Positions 9,329-17,557 of a DNA stretch of 42,699 nt are shown one piece after another. The notes beneath the pieces are model-generated. The model had not been told where the DNA came from and searched no databases. It saw nothing but the letters and a program-made list of their open reading frames with translations. The DNA comes from Pseudomonas sp. WS 5079 (GTDB taxonomy: Bacteria > Pseudomonadota > Gammaproteobacteria > Pseudomonadales > Pseudomonadaceae), in NCBI RefSeq assembly GCF_012985465.1, contig NZ_JAAQWN010000017.1, positions 1 to 42,699 on the forward strand. Direction: 5' to 3'. Position 1 is the stretch's first letter, and each line of letters opens with the position of its first letter. The translations under genes and the position numbers were made by a program.

Positions 9329-9452
9329 TGCTACTCCAAAATGCTGATGCCCAGTAAGTGAAAAGCGCTGCTCCAATCACTCCTGAACTGACAATACGAG
9401 CCGTTCACGCGACCCAAATAAGGAATCTGTTGACGTTGTCACGACTTCAAAG

Positions 9453-9488
9453 TATCAATATTTAGACGAAAAGTAATCGCTCGTCTAA
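9453..9488. promoter_or_regulatory. candidate operator A: TATCAA-TTAGAC motif with inverted TTAGACGA
   Basis: TATCAATATTTAGAC at 9453-9467 matches 12 or more of the 15 bases of the motif found at three further sites in this locus. Here TTAGACGA (9462-9469) is mirrored by TCGTCTAA (9481-9488) with an 11-bp spacer, a dyad suited to a dimeric regulator. It lies ~125 bp before the regulator start and ~300 bp before the Tsx-like gene, in the divergent control region. The rest of the gap to 9788 shows no gene. Confidence 0.6.
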
Positions 9489-9788
9489 AAAATACAAAAA
9501 AGGTGCGCCCATGTCCATGAATATCCCACCCTAAGTTCCCTTGTCGAACCTATCATCCGGGATGATTTTCGGTGGCAAAACGTTTTCACCCAGATTGAAA
9601 ACCATGAATTCGGTGGCTCTTCTTGAAGCGCGGCGGGGTTCGTTACGCTCGAAAAAGCTCCCGGAGAATCTCATTCACCATAATCCCTGACCTTGCTGCA
9701 CCTGAAAAAAGATGTGAGGCCGTCAACAGGTAACTCTGAATGCGCGACCTTTTACGCCTCCAAATCAATAAAAATACGGAGCACTTCC

Positions 9789-10649
9789 ATGAGTTATTCA
9801 ACCGCTACTCCTTCGTTGCTGTTGTTGTCACTCGCCTTACTGGGGCCTAGCGTGCTGGCGGCGCCTGGCTTCAGCGACACGTTGATCGGCTACCGCTACA
9901 GTGAGCACTACACCGATCCCGGCAAAAGCAAAGACGTGGCAAAGAACATTCTGCAAGTGACGCATGTCAGTAGCTATCGGCGGGGACAGAACTTCATCAA
10001 CCTTGATGTATTCAAGTCCGACAGCACTGACCCTGCCAAAGGCGGTGGCACCGGTGCCACCGAGTTTTACCTGACATATCGTAACCAGTTGCAATACGGC
10101 AAGGTGTTTGACAAGTCGCTGGCGTTCGGCCCGGTCAAGGACGTGGCCCTGACCACTGGTTTCGATCTAAACACCAAGAACAACGAGTTTGCTTCCGAAA
10201 AGCGCCTGCTGGTGTTTGGCCCAACGCTCAAGTTCGCCTTGCCCGCCGGTTTTCTCGATGCCAGCGTGCTTTATGCTCGGGAATGGAACCACTGCGGCTT
10301 GAATGTGTGCGGCAAACCCGGCAATCACACCGACTTGTTGTTCGACCCGTTCCTCCAATTCAATCTCACCTGGGGTGTGCCGTTCATGGCAGGCCCACTA
10401 CCCCTCAAGTTCCAGGGCTTTTACACCTATAGCAGTGAAAAAGGCGACGACTATCAGAACCGCCCAACGGCCGCCGAGCAGTTGATGCGCACTTCATTGA
10501 TGCTGGATGTCGGGCAGTTGGGGTGGGGCGAGAAAAATGTGCTGTGGATCGGTCCGGGCTACGAGTACTGGCGCAACAAATTTGGCAACGAGAGTGGCCC
10601 GGGTACGGATGTCGATGCGTTATCGATCAACTTGGAATGGCACCTTTAG
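9789..10649 (+). CDS. Tsx-like outer-membrane nucleoside/nucleobase channel
   Basis: 286 aa from the ATG at 9789 (GGAG 8 bp upstream); the frame extends further up but the signal peptide begins here: hydrophobic TPSLLLLSLALLGPSVLA, cleavage expected before APGF. The mature part has alternating beta-strand character (GYRYSEHYTDPG, FYLTYRNQLQYGKVF, LPLKFQGFYTYSS, ending in SINLEWHL with aromatic-rich strands) and resembles the nucleoside-specific channel-forming Tsx-like family of 12-strand barrels. It is the first gene of the rightward set, so it likely passes orotate or a related pyrimidine across the outer membrane; substrate inferred. Confidence 0.78.
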   Translation: MSYSTATPSLLLLSLALLGPSVLAAPGFSDTLIGYRYSEHYTDPGKSKDVAKNILQVTHVSSYRRGQNFINLDVFKSDSTDPAKGGGTGATEFYLTYRNQLQYGKVFDKSLAFGPVKDVALTTGFDLNTKNNEFASEKRLLVFGPTLKFALPAGFLDASVLYAREWNHCGLNVCGKPGNHTDLLFDPFLQFNLTWGVPFMAGPLPLKFQGFYTYSSEKGDDYQNRPTAAEQLMRTSLMLDVGQLGWGEKNVLWIGPGYEYWRNKFGNESGPGTDVDALSINLEWHL

Positions 10650-10679
10650 ACCGGAGGTCTTAATTTTTCGCCTAGCCAG

Positions 10680-10703
10680 TATCAAAAATTAGACAATGTG
10701 TCT
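10680..10703. promoter_or_regulatory. candidate operator B upstream of the MFS gene
   Basis: Perfect TATCAAAAATTAGAC at 10680-10694; it continues as AGACA-ATG-TGTCT (10691-10703), a 5-bp dyad. Sits 140 bp before the MFS start, after a weak hairpin (AGACC/GGTCT then TAATTTTT) that may end the Tsx-like transcript. Confidence 0.6.
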
Positions 10704-10833
10704 CATTTGTTCGTAGACTCAGCGCTTCGCTCCGGCGGAATGAAGGACGGCGCTGCTTCCTTCCAGGGATGAGTCAGGTGGATGATCCGAATCACGGTTC
10801 ATCTGCATCAACAAGAAATAACAATAAGAGGTA

Positions 10834-12102
10834 ATGACTGTGAAGACTCACAACGATTCAAGCCCCGCCAAGGCGGATGCGTCACCGCGCAAGGCGTTGA
10901 TTGCCAGTGTCACCGGTTATGCCATGGACGGGTTTGATTTGCTGATCCTAGGCTTCATGTTACCGGCCATCACCCTTGGCCTGGGGCTGACCACCTCCGA
11001 GGCCGGTTCGCTGGTGACCTGGACCTTGCTCGGCGCCGTGGCCGGCGGCCTAATATTCGGCCAACTCAGTGACCGTTACGGCCGAGTCAAAATGCTCAGC
11101 GTGTGCATTCTGGTGTTCTCGATTTTCACCGGTCTGTGCTCGCTGGCCCAAGGGTATTGGGATTTGCTGATCTACCGCACACTCGCCGGGTTTGGCCTGG
11201 GCGGCGAGTTCGGCATCGGCATGGCGTTGATCGCCGAAACTTGGCCGGCCAACAAGCGTAACCGCGCATCGTCCTATGTCGGTATGGGCTGGCAGGCAGG
11301 TGTTTTGGCTGCGGCGCTGTTGACGCCATTGCTACTACCGCATATCGGCTGGCGCGGGATGTTCCTGGTCGGACTTATACCGGCGCTGCTGTCCTTCGTG
11401 ATTCGCCACACGATGTGCGAGCCGGAAGAGTTCGTCAAAGCCACAGTAAACCCAATCTCCTTTACCCAGCGCTTTGGACAACTATTCAAGGATGTGCCAA
11501 CCACCAAAGCCAGCATCGGCGTGATGGTACTAACCTCAGTGCAGAATTTCGGTTACTACGGGATCATGATCTGGATGCCCAGTTACCTTTCGCGCCAGTT
11601 CGGATTCTCGCTGACAGCATCCGGTACTTGGACCGCTGCTACGGTGGTGGGGATGGCCTTCGGCATCTGGTTATTCGGCCAACTGGCTGACCGCTTCGGG
11701 CGCTGGCGGATATTTTTGCTCTATCAGGCTAGCGCGGCGGGTATGGTGTTGGTTTATGCCAACCTGACTGACCCAATCAGCATGCTGTTTGCCGGCGTGG
11801 TGATGGGCATCTTCGTCAACGGCATGATCGGTGGCTATGGTGCTTTGATCTCGGATCTCTATCCAGCTCAAGTCCGGGCTACCGCGCAAAACGTATTGTT
11901 CAACGTCGGGCGCGGGGTCGGTGGATTCGGGCCGCTGGTAGTGGGAGCGATTGCTTTAGCTTATTCGTTTTCGGCAGCAATCATGCTACTTGCCTCTATC
12001 TACCTGTTGGCGATGGCCGCCACTCTGTTGCTGTTGCCACGCAGTCAGGGTGACAGCGGTGAAGCAGGGCTGGCGAACCCAATCACTGCGCAGCAAAAGT
12101 AG
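10834..12102 (+). CDS. MFS transporter (AAHS-type), putative orotate permease
   Basis: 422 aa, 12 predicted membrane spans. Signatures of the aromatic-acid:H+ symporter branch: YAMDGFDLLILGFM in TM1, GQLSDRYGRVKM between TM2 and TM3, and the second-half repeat GQLADRFGRWRIF. A hydrophilic N-terminal tail of ~25 residues precedes TM1. Carries its own candidate operator upstream and a hairpin downstream, and is followed by four overlapping enzyme genes. AAHS carriers take carboxylated ring compounds, which suits orotate (a pyrimidine carboxylate); this assignment is from context. Start ATG follows AATAAGAGGTA. Confidence 0.82.
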   Translation: MTVKTHNDSSPAKADASPRKALIASVTGYAMDGFDLLILGFMLPAITLGLGLTTSEAGSLVTWTLLGAVAGGLIFGQLSDRYGRVKMLSVCILVFSIFTGLCSLAQGYWDLLIYRTLAGFGLGGEFGIGMALIAETWPANKRNRASSYVGMGWQAGVLAAALLTPLLLPHIGWRGMFLVGLIPALLSFVIRHTMCEPEEFVKATVNPISFTQRFGQLFKDVPTTKASIGVMVLTSVQNFGYYGIMIWMPSYLSRQFGFSLTASGTWTAATVVGMAFGIWLFGQLADRFGRWRIFLLYQASAAGMVLVYANLTDPISMLFAGVVMGIFVNGMIGGYGALISDLYPAQVRATAQNVLFNVGRGVGGFGPLVVGAIALAYSFSAAIMLLASIYLLAMAATLLLLPRSQGDSGEAGLANPITAQQK

Positions 12103-12148
12103 GTACATAAGACGGGCCGACAGGAGTTCTAAAATATTGCAAAAATCG

Positions 12149-12163
12149 TATCAAAAATTAGAC
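12149..12163. promoter_or_regulatory. candidate operator C
   Basis: Perfect TATCAAAAATTAGAC, followed by GA as in site A. First of two copies between the MFS gene and the PyrK-like gene. Confidence 0.6.
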
Positions 12164-12215
12164 GAGTGATTTTTAAAGGCGTAAATTTAGCTTAGAAACG
12201 AAGCTTGAAGCCGCG

Positions 12216-12252
12216 ACGCTGCCCGCTTTACGGGCGGCGTTGCTTCTATTTT
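12216..12252 (+). terminator. hairpin after the MFS gene, possible terminator
   Basis: Stem around GCCCG-CTTTA-CGGGC extended by outer CG pairs (12216-12240), followed by the pyrimidine-rich TGCTTCTATTTT. Lies between operators C and D, which suggests that the enzyme genes have their own promoter. The T tract is interrupted, so strength is uncertain. Confidence 0.4.
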
Positions 12253-12262
12253 GGTTTTGATA

Positions 12263-12277
12263 TATCAAAAATTAGAC
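12263..12277. promoter_or_regulatory. candidate operator D, next to the PyrK-like gene
   Basis: Perfect TATCAAAAATTAGAC ending 35 bp before the ATG at 12313, close enough for an RNA-polymerase-overlapping site of the enzyme operon. Confidence 0.62.
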
Positions 12278-12312
12278 AAAACGCTAAAACAAGAACACAG
12301 AGGGCTTTCAAA

Positions 12313-13146
12313 ATGACCGGGATTACCAGCTGCTGTCAGGCCGTCGCCATCACACCGCCGAACGATACGGTGGCGGTGGTGCTGTCCAACGAATGGGTCA
12401 ACGACGAATACAAACGTCTGGTCCTGCAAGCCGATGGCGCGGCGTGCCATTCGCATCCAGGGCAATTCTTCAACTTGCTGTGCCCTAGCGAAGGCGAAAA
12501 CAAACCTTTCTTCCGCCGGCCAATGAGCACTTACAAAGCCGACCCGGTCACTGGCCAAGTCGAGTTTCTGTACAAGGTCACCGGCAAAGGCACCTTCGGC
12601 CTGGAAACCCTTGTCGAACGGCAAACCCTGGAAATTCTCGGCCCATTGGGCAAAGGCTTCGACCTTGACCCGAACTGGCAGCACATGACCATTGTTGCCC
12701 GGGGCGTAGGCTTGGCGACACTGGCACCGTTGGCTGAAGCGGCCCATGCCTTGGGGATCAAGCTGACCGCGGTGCTAAGCGCCCGTAGCGAAAAAAGCCT
12801 GCTGTCGCGCGAACGCTTCGCCTCCTTGGGTGCGGAAGTTATCAGCGTATTGGATGAGGACGGCAGCAGTTCGATGGAAAACATTGAAACCCTGTTACGT
12901 AAGGTGATTGCCGACCAAGGCAGCAACGCCCTGTTCACTTGCGGCTCGAAACGTCTGACTCGCTTGCTCAAACGCTTGTCGAGCGAGTTGGATCTCGCAG
13001 GTCAAGTCGCTCTCGAGCAGCAAATGGTTTGCGGTCTTGGCATGTGCCAGTGCTGCGTGGACGTATTTGAAGTCGATGGTTTGAAAGTCGGTAAACGTGT
13101 GTGTTTGGAAGGCCCAGTGTTCGACCTGGCGGAGGTGTTGGAATGA
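12313..13146 (+). CDS. PyrK-like FAD/2Fe-2S electron-transfer subunit (orotate reductase)
   Basis: 277 aa. In class 1B dihydroorotate dehydrogenases this subunit links NAD(H) to PyrD through FAD and a 2Fe-2S cluster. Seen here: flavin-binding FFRRPMS (~residue 66), a Rossmann-like NAD part, and the C-terminal cluster motif C-GLGM-C-QC-C with the fourth Cys in KRVCLEGPVFD, which is the PyrK signature. The ATG at 12313 follows AGAGGGC; the frame is open from 12205 but that extension runs through operator D. It overlaps the PyrD-like start by ATGA. Pseudomonas makes pyrimidines with a quinone-linked class 2 PyrD, so this NAD-linked form is probably for the reverse, reducing direction. Confidence 0.85.
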   Translation: MTGITSCCQAVAITPPNDTVAVVLSNEWVNDEYKRLVLQADGAACHSHPGQFFNLLCPSEGENKPFFRRPMSTYKADPVTGQVEFLYKVTGKGTFGLETLVERQTLEILGPLGKGFDLDPNWQHMTIVARGVGLATLAPLAEAAHALGIKLTAVLSARSEKSLLSRERFASLGAEVISVLDEDGSSSMENIETLLRKVIADQGSNALFTCGSKRLTRLLKRLSSELDLAGQVALEQQMVCGLGMCQCCVDVFEVDGLKVGKRVCLEGPVFDLAEVLE

Positions 13147-14078
13147 TCGATTTAAGCGTAAACATCAGCGGCTTGCGCCTGAAGAACCCGGTGATGCCCG
13201 CGTCAGGCACCTTCGCCGAAGAACTCGCTCATCTGCTGGATTTCAACAGCCTTGGCGCCTTGGTGACCAAGACCGTCACCAGCGAGAAACGCACAGGCAA
13301 CCCAATGCCTAGGGTTTGCGAACTGGCCGATGGCATGATGAATGCCATCGGCATCCCGAGCAAAGGCGCCGACCTGTTTATCGAAAAAGTGGTGCCGTTC
13401 TATCGCGACTTCGATTCGCCGCTGATTGTCAGTATCTCGGCGCCGACCGCCCAAGGTTTTGCCGAACTGGCGGCACGATTGAGTGACGAGCCTGGCGTGG
13501 CTGGTATCGAAGCGAACATCTCCTGCCCCAACCTCGAAGCCCATGGTGCGTCGTTCGGCATGCACGCCGACACTACGCGACAAGTGGTCAAATTGATGCG
13601 CGCCAGCACCTCACTGCCGCTATGGGTCAAGCTGACACCCAACGCCGGCGACATCGTTGACATTGCGTTGTCCGCCCAGGACGAAGGTGCGGACGCGGTG
13701 GTGGTCGGCAATACCTTGCTCGGACTGTCGATCGACATCGAAAAAGGTAGGGCACGGCTGGGCAATTTCATGGGCGGGATCTCCGGCGCAATGATCAAGC
13801 CCTTGATGGTGAGATTGACCTATCAGTGCGCCCAGGCCTTGCGAATTCCAGTGATCGGCTGCGGCGGCATAAGCACCGCCGATGACGCGCTGGAGTTTAT
13901 CTATGCCGGTGCCAGTGCCGTACAGGTCGGCACCGCGACCTTCATTCATCCCAAGACCATGAATCTGATGGTCAACGAACTTGAAGTGTTTTGCCGGCGC
14001 AAGAGTATTACCCGCTTGAGCTCGCTGATCGGCATCCTTGACGATTCGCCGGCTGCTGCCTTTGGAGCCTTGCCATGA
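13143..14078 (+). CDS. class 1B dihydroorotate dehydrogenase-like catalytic subunit (orotate reductase)
   Basis: 311 aa TIM-barrel flavoprotein interconverting orotate and dihydroorotate. Seen: MPASGTFAEE at the N-terminus, the FMN/substrate loop NISCPNLEAHGASFG with the catalytic Cys of class 1 enzymes, VKLTPNAGD, VVVGNTLLG, GCGGISTADDALEFI and QVGTATF for phosphate binding. Starts in a 4-bp overlap with the PyrK-like gene and is itself overlapped by the M20 gene (ATGA), so the two subunits are coupled. A dihydropyrimidine dehydrogenase (PydA) is the alternative, but that is ~100 residues longer with Fe-S motifs; not seen here. Confidence 0.85.
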   Translation: MIDLSVNISGLRLKNPVMPASGTFAEELAHLLDFNSLGALVTKTVTSEKRTGNPMPRVCELADGMMNAIGIPSKGADLFIEKVVPFYRDFDSPLIVSISAPTAQGFAELAARLSDEPGVAGIEANISCPNLEAHGASFGMHADTTRQVVKLMRASTSLPLWVKLTPNAGDIVDIALSAQDEGADAVVVGNTLLGLSIDIEKGRARLGNFMGGISGAMIKPLMVRLTYQCAQALRIPVIGCGGISTADDALEFIYAGASAVQVGTATFIHPKTMNLMVNELEVFCRRKSITRLSSLIGILDDSPAAAFGALP

Positions 14079-15331
14079 GTACTCTTTGGAAACAACAAGC
14101 CCAGCGCATGTTCAACGAAATCGGTGAGCTGTCCAGCGCCCCGGAAATCGGCATCACTCGTGAGAGCTACGGCGCTGGCGAAAACGCAGCGATTGCCTAC
14201 CTGTCGCAGTTTGCCCGCGACAACGGTTTGCAGGTTCACAGCGATCGTGCCGGCAACGTAATTTTTCAACGAGCCGATGATGACGGGCAGCCAGCCATCT
14301 GGATTGGCTCCCATCTGGACTCAGTGCCCCAGGGCGGTAATTACGATGGTCTGGCGGGTGTCGTCGCGGGACTGTTGTGTCTGTGCCGACTTGATCAGCA
14401 AGCAGTTCGAACCCAACGCCCGATTCGCGTGCTGGGCCTGCGTGGTGAAGAGAGCGCGTGGTTTGGCAAATCCTACATGGGTTCACGAGCGTTGATGGGT
14501 GGGCTCACATCCACCGATCTCGCGCTGGTCAACCGATTCAGTAAAAAAACCTTGGGCGAGGCCATGCAGGCGGTAGGCGCTGACCTCGATTCGATCCGCA
14601 GCGAGCAATGGTTGATTGATCGCCAGCAGTTCGCCGGCTATCTGGAAGTGCACATCGAGCAGGCCGAGTCCCTGGAGAAAATGGGCCAGGCCATTGGCAT
14701 CGTGCCCGGTATCCGCGGCAATCTACGGCACAACCTGGTGCGCTGCCTTGGCGAGGACGGCCACTCCGGCGCGGTATCCCGAGAAGACCGACATGACTCG
14801 GTGTTTGCCGTCAGCGAACTAGTCACGCGCATCGATCGTTTGTGGGGCGAGTGGTTGGAAGACGGCCGCGACCTGGTGGTCACGGTTGGCACCCTCGGCA
14901 CAAATGCTGCTCATCACGCAGTCTCGCGCATTCCTGGCGAAGTTAACTTCAGTTTGGAAATCCGCAGCCTGCATCAACCTACGCTGGAAGCCTTCCATGC
15001 CTTGATCCAGTCCGAAATCCGGCAGATCGAGGAACTCCGCCAGGTACGTTTCGAATTCGATAAACGCATCGATACGCGACCGGCAGCCATGCATGAACCC
15101 TGGGTCAACGCCTTTGTGCGCATGACCCGCGAGCATGGCTGGGAAGGCGTCCTGACACCGAGTGGTGCAGGGCATGACGCTGCGGTTTTCGCCAACGCCG
15201 GAATCCCCAGCGCCATGCTCTTCATCCGTAATCAGCATGGTTCGCACAATCCTTACGAGGCGATGGAACTCGATGACTTCATCGAGGCCACCGAGGTGCT
15301 TTACCACACCACACAGGAGCTGACGCTATGA
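14075..15331 (+). CDS. M20 N-carbamoyl-L-amino-acid hydrolase, putative ureidosuccinase
   Basis: 418 aa, M20 metallopeptidase family of carbamoyl-amino-acid hydrolases and allantoate amidohydrolases. Metal ligands and signatures: IGSHLDSVPQGGNYDG (His80, Asp82, Asp91), RGEESAWFGKSYMGSRAL (Glu pair ~125), EVHIEQAESLE (~193), dimer-domain GHSGAVSREDRHD, and SGAGHDAAVF near 365. In this operon the logical substrate is N-carbamoyl-L-aspartate, giving aspartate, CO2 and ammonia. Allantoate or beta-ureidopropionate would be the family alternatives, but a dihydroorotase follows directly. Overlaps both neighbours by 4 bp. Confidence 0.85.
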   Translation: MSTLWKQQAQRMFNEIGELSSAPEIGITRESYGAGENAAIAYLSQFARDNGLQVHSDRAGNVIFQRADDDGQPAIWIGSHLDSVPQGGNYDGLAGVVAGLLCLCRLDQQAVRTQRPIRVLGLRGEESAWFGKSYMGSRALMGGLTSTDLALVNRFSKKTLGEAMQAVGADLDSIRSEQWLIDRQQFAGYLEVHIEQAESLEKMGQAIGIVPGIRGNLRHNLVRCLGEDGHSGAVSREDRHDSVFAVSELVTRIDRLWGEWLEDGRDLVVTVGTLGTNAAHHAVSRIPGEVNFSLEIRSLHQPTLEAFHALIQSEIRQIEELRQVRFEFDKRIDTRPAAMHEPWVNAFVRMTREHGWEGVLTPSGAGHDAAVFANAGIPSAMLFIRNQHGSHNPYEAMELDDFIEATEVLYHTTQELTL

Positions 15332-16674
15332 CACGCCCACCTCAATCCTGGCTGATCCGTCATGCCACACTGGTTAACGAAGGCCAGCGCTTTTGCAGTG
15401 ACCTGCGCATCGAAGACGGCCTGATCGCACAGATCGCACCGTCCATCGAACCGTGTGCTGGGGATCAGGTGATCGATGCCGCCGGGCTGTGGTTGCTGCC
15501 GGGGATGATCGACGACCAGGTGCACTTCCGCGAACCGGGACTGACCCAAAAGGCTGACATCGCCAGCGAGTCTCGCGCTTGCGCGGCAGGCGGCATCACC
15601 AGCTTCATGGAGATGCCCAACACCCGGCCACCGGCACTGGATCGCGACTCCCTGGAAGCCAAGTACGCAATCGCGGCGAAATCATCGGTGGTTAACTACG
15701 CCTTTTACATGGGGGCGAGCAACGACAACCTGGAGGCGATTCGCGCTATCGACCCCAAAAGTACACCTGGGGTCAAGGTGTTCATGGGGGCATCCACCGG
15801 CAACATGCTGGTGGATGATCCAGCGGTATTGAACGGCATCTTTCGAGATTCGCCGGTAACGATCATCACCCACTGTGAAGACTCACCGATGATCGAGGAC
15901 AATCTGAAAAAGGCTCTGCGCAGTTATGGCGAAAGCATACCCGCGCACTTACACCCGCTGATTCGCTCCCGCGAGGCGTGCATCAAATCGACCCGGTTGG
16001 CCATCGACCTGGCGCGTAAACACAATGCACGACTGCATGTGTTGCACATCTCCACCGCCGAGGAACTGGAACTGTTCGAGCCCGGACCGTTGGCGAATAA
16101 GCGCATTACTGCGGAAACCTGCGTGCATTTCGTGCACTTCAACGACCGCGATTACCAGCACCTTGGGATGAAGCTCAAGTGCAACCCGGCGGTCAAGACC
16201 GAGCACGATCGATTGGCGATCGTACGGGCGCTGGCCGAAGGGCGCATTGACGTGTTGGCAACCGACCATGCACCTCATTTGCTCGAAGAGAAAAATGCCC
16301 CTTACCAAAAAGCACCATCAGGTGTGCCGTTGGTGCAGTTCGCCCTGCAAGTTGCGCTGGAACGGGTGTTCGCTGATGAGTTGACGTTGGAGCGAGTGGT
16401 CGAAGCGGTCAGTCATGCCCCCGCCAGGTTGTTCGGGGTGAGCGGTCGTGGCTTCTTGCGTGAAGGTTATGCCGCCGACTTAGTACTGGTTGATCCCCGA
16501 CGGCAGCACTGCGTCCAGCGCGCCGAAGTCTTGTCCAAATGCGGCTGGAGTCCGTTTGAGGGCAATACCTTTTCATCGAGCATCGTTAGCACTTTCGTTA
16601 ATGGGCAACGGGTCTGGGACGGCACAGAAGTACTGTCGGGCCTTCATGGCCAGCGTCTTTCGTTCGATCGTTAA
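15328..16674 (+). CDS. dihydroorotase (catabolic paralogue)
   Basis: 448 aa amidohydrolase-superfamily enzyme opening dihydroorotate to N-carbamoylaspartate. Motifs: GMIDDQVHFREPGLTQK (~60-75), GGITSFMEMPNT, THCEDSP, HVLHISTAEE, and the catalytic Asp in ATDHAPHLLEEK with KAPSGVPLVQ downstream. The first metal His of the usual HxH is Gln (Q64-V-H66), a variant I associate with the Bacteroidetes-type class I enzymes. A biosynthetic pyrC would be expected elsewhere in the chromosome. Overlaps the M20 gene by ATGA; last recognisable enzyme of the set. Confidence 0.86.
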   Translation: MTRPPQSWLIRHATLVNEGQRFCSDLRIEDGLIAQIAPSIEPCAGDQVIDAAGLWLLPGMIDDQVHFREPGLTQKADIASESRACAAGGITSFMEMPNTRPPALDRDSLEAKYAIAAKSSVVNYAFYMGASNDNLEAIRAIDPKSTPGVKVFMGASTGNMLVDDPAVLNGIFRDSPVTIITHCEDSPMIEDNLKKALRSYGESIPAHLHPLIRSREACIKSTRLAIDLARKHNARLHVLHISTAEELELFEPGPLANKRITAETCVHFVHFNDRDYQHLGMKLKCNPAVKTEHDRLAIVRALAEGRIDVLATDHAPHLLEEKNAPYQKAPSGVPLVQFALQVALERVFADELTLERVVEAVSHAPARLFGVSGRGFLREGYAADLVLVDPRRQHCVQRAEVLSKCGWSPFEGNTFSSSIVSTFVNGQRVWDGTEVLSGLHGQRLSFDR

Positions 16675-16710
16675 CTGTATCCCATCAGCGCTTTTTACAA
16701 GGAGCCCTTC

Positions 16711-17040
16711 ATGAGTTTTTCATCTGTGGTCCAAGAGTTTCGCAACGCTTTGCCGGGGACCGATGCTTTCAAACGCGTTCGCGTCCAATGCGAGCAAATT
16801 ATTCGCACCGTGCCCGAGCAGGCAGCGATGTGTTTCGTGATCGGTGAGTTTTGCCGTGCATATGTATTGTTTTATGAGGATCAGGAAGTCAGTCCTGAAT
16901 TCGCACAACAGGTTCAAATTCAACTGTTGGGGTACATGGATAGTCTCGAAGTAGCGCTGAGCAATGGTGACAACTGTACCCTTAGCGACGCTTTGAACGA
17001 GGTGGTAGTTGCTTATGCCGGCAGTCGCGGGCTGGTTTGA
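16711..17040 (+). CDS. hypothetical protein at the end of the operon
   Basis: 109 aa, starting 36 bp after the dihydroorotase gene with a good ribosome site (AAGGAGCCCTTC). Predicted mostly helical (VVQEFRNALPGTDAFKRV, QQVQIQLLGYMDSLEVAL), soluble, with three Cys; no family recognised. Spacing suggests co-transcription with the orotate-type enzymes; could be an assembly or regulatory partner, but nothing in the sequence says which. Confidence 0.6.
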   Translation: MSFSSVVQEFRNALPGTDAFKRVRVQCEQIIRTVPEQAAMCFVIGEFCRAYVLFYEDQEVSPEFAQQVQIQLLGYMDSLEVALSNGDNCTLSDALNEVVVAYAGSRGLV

Positions 17041-17069
17041 AATGCACTTTGTTTACTGGATTCTATGAA

Positions 17070-17232
17070 ATGACTGATCTGAAAGCTGCTGTATTGCACT
17101 ATCACGAATATCGTCTGCCCGACGAAACTAAGTGTCGAACTGATGAAGCCAACTATCATCGCTTGAGATTTTGCATTGACGTTCACCCCAGGCATTGTAG
17201 AGCCAGTAGACACTTTTGCGAGCGACAGCTAA
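17070..17232 (+). pseudogene. remnant of the N-terminus of an NADP-malic enzyme (maeB-like)
   Basis: The frame from ATG 17070 starts MTDLKAAVLHYHEYRLP, and after a frameshift continues in another frame as KLSVELMKPTIIA, then stop, then DFALTFTPGIVEPVD. Together these match the opening of MaeB-type malic enzymes (S/TDLKxAALEYH...PGKLSVELTKPT...DLALAYSPGVAEPV). A frameshift, an internal stop and loss of the remaining ~700 residues make it a dead fragment. Confidence 0.7.
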
Positions 17233-17557
17233 TGGCTGATAGCTGACAGTGACGAACGGCGACTAATGGCCGTTAGCTGCCTCTCGACAGGGGCAGCAAT
17301 CGACCACAAGACAACCTTCGACCTCGATATAAGCCGAGACAACCACCCCCGTGTCCGACTCGAAGGATTCGAGCGCTCAGTTTGCGTCATGATCAGTTGT
17401 CGATGCTCGGAGGTACACACCTACGAACAATTCAGGCTCCATGTACGATTTTTGGTGTACCGTACTTGATAAATAGTGAGGTGCGCAGGCCATTCGCGTT
17501 GATAGCTCCGTGCTACTATCGCTCGACTGTTCATTTACCACTTAGGGATCAGATACG
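17233..17557. other. intergenic, no supported gene
   Basis: 325 bp between the malic-enzyme remnant and the next gene. It holds some imperfect palindromes but no convincing gene, RNA or clear REP element. Confidence 0.4.

Noticed and set aside
13143..14078. Dihydropyrimidine dehydrogenase (uracil catabolism) instead of orotate reductase
   Set aside because: Protein is ~100 residues shorter than PydA, lacks its Fe-S part, and is paired with PyrK-like and dihydroorotase genes rather than a dihydropyrimidinase.
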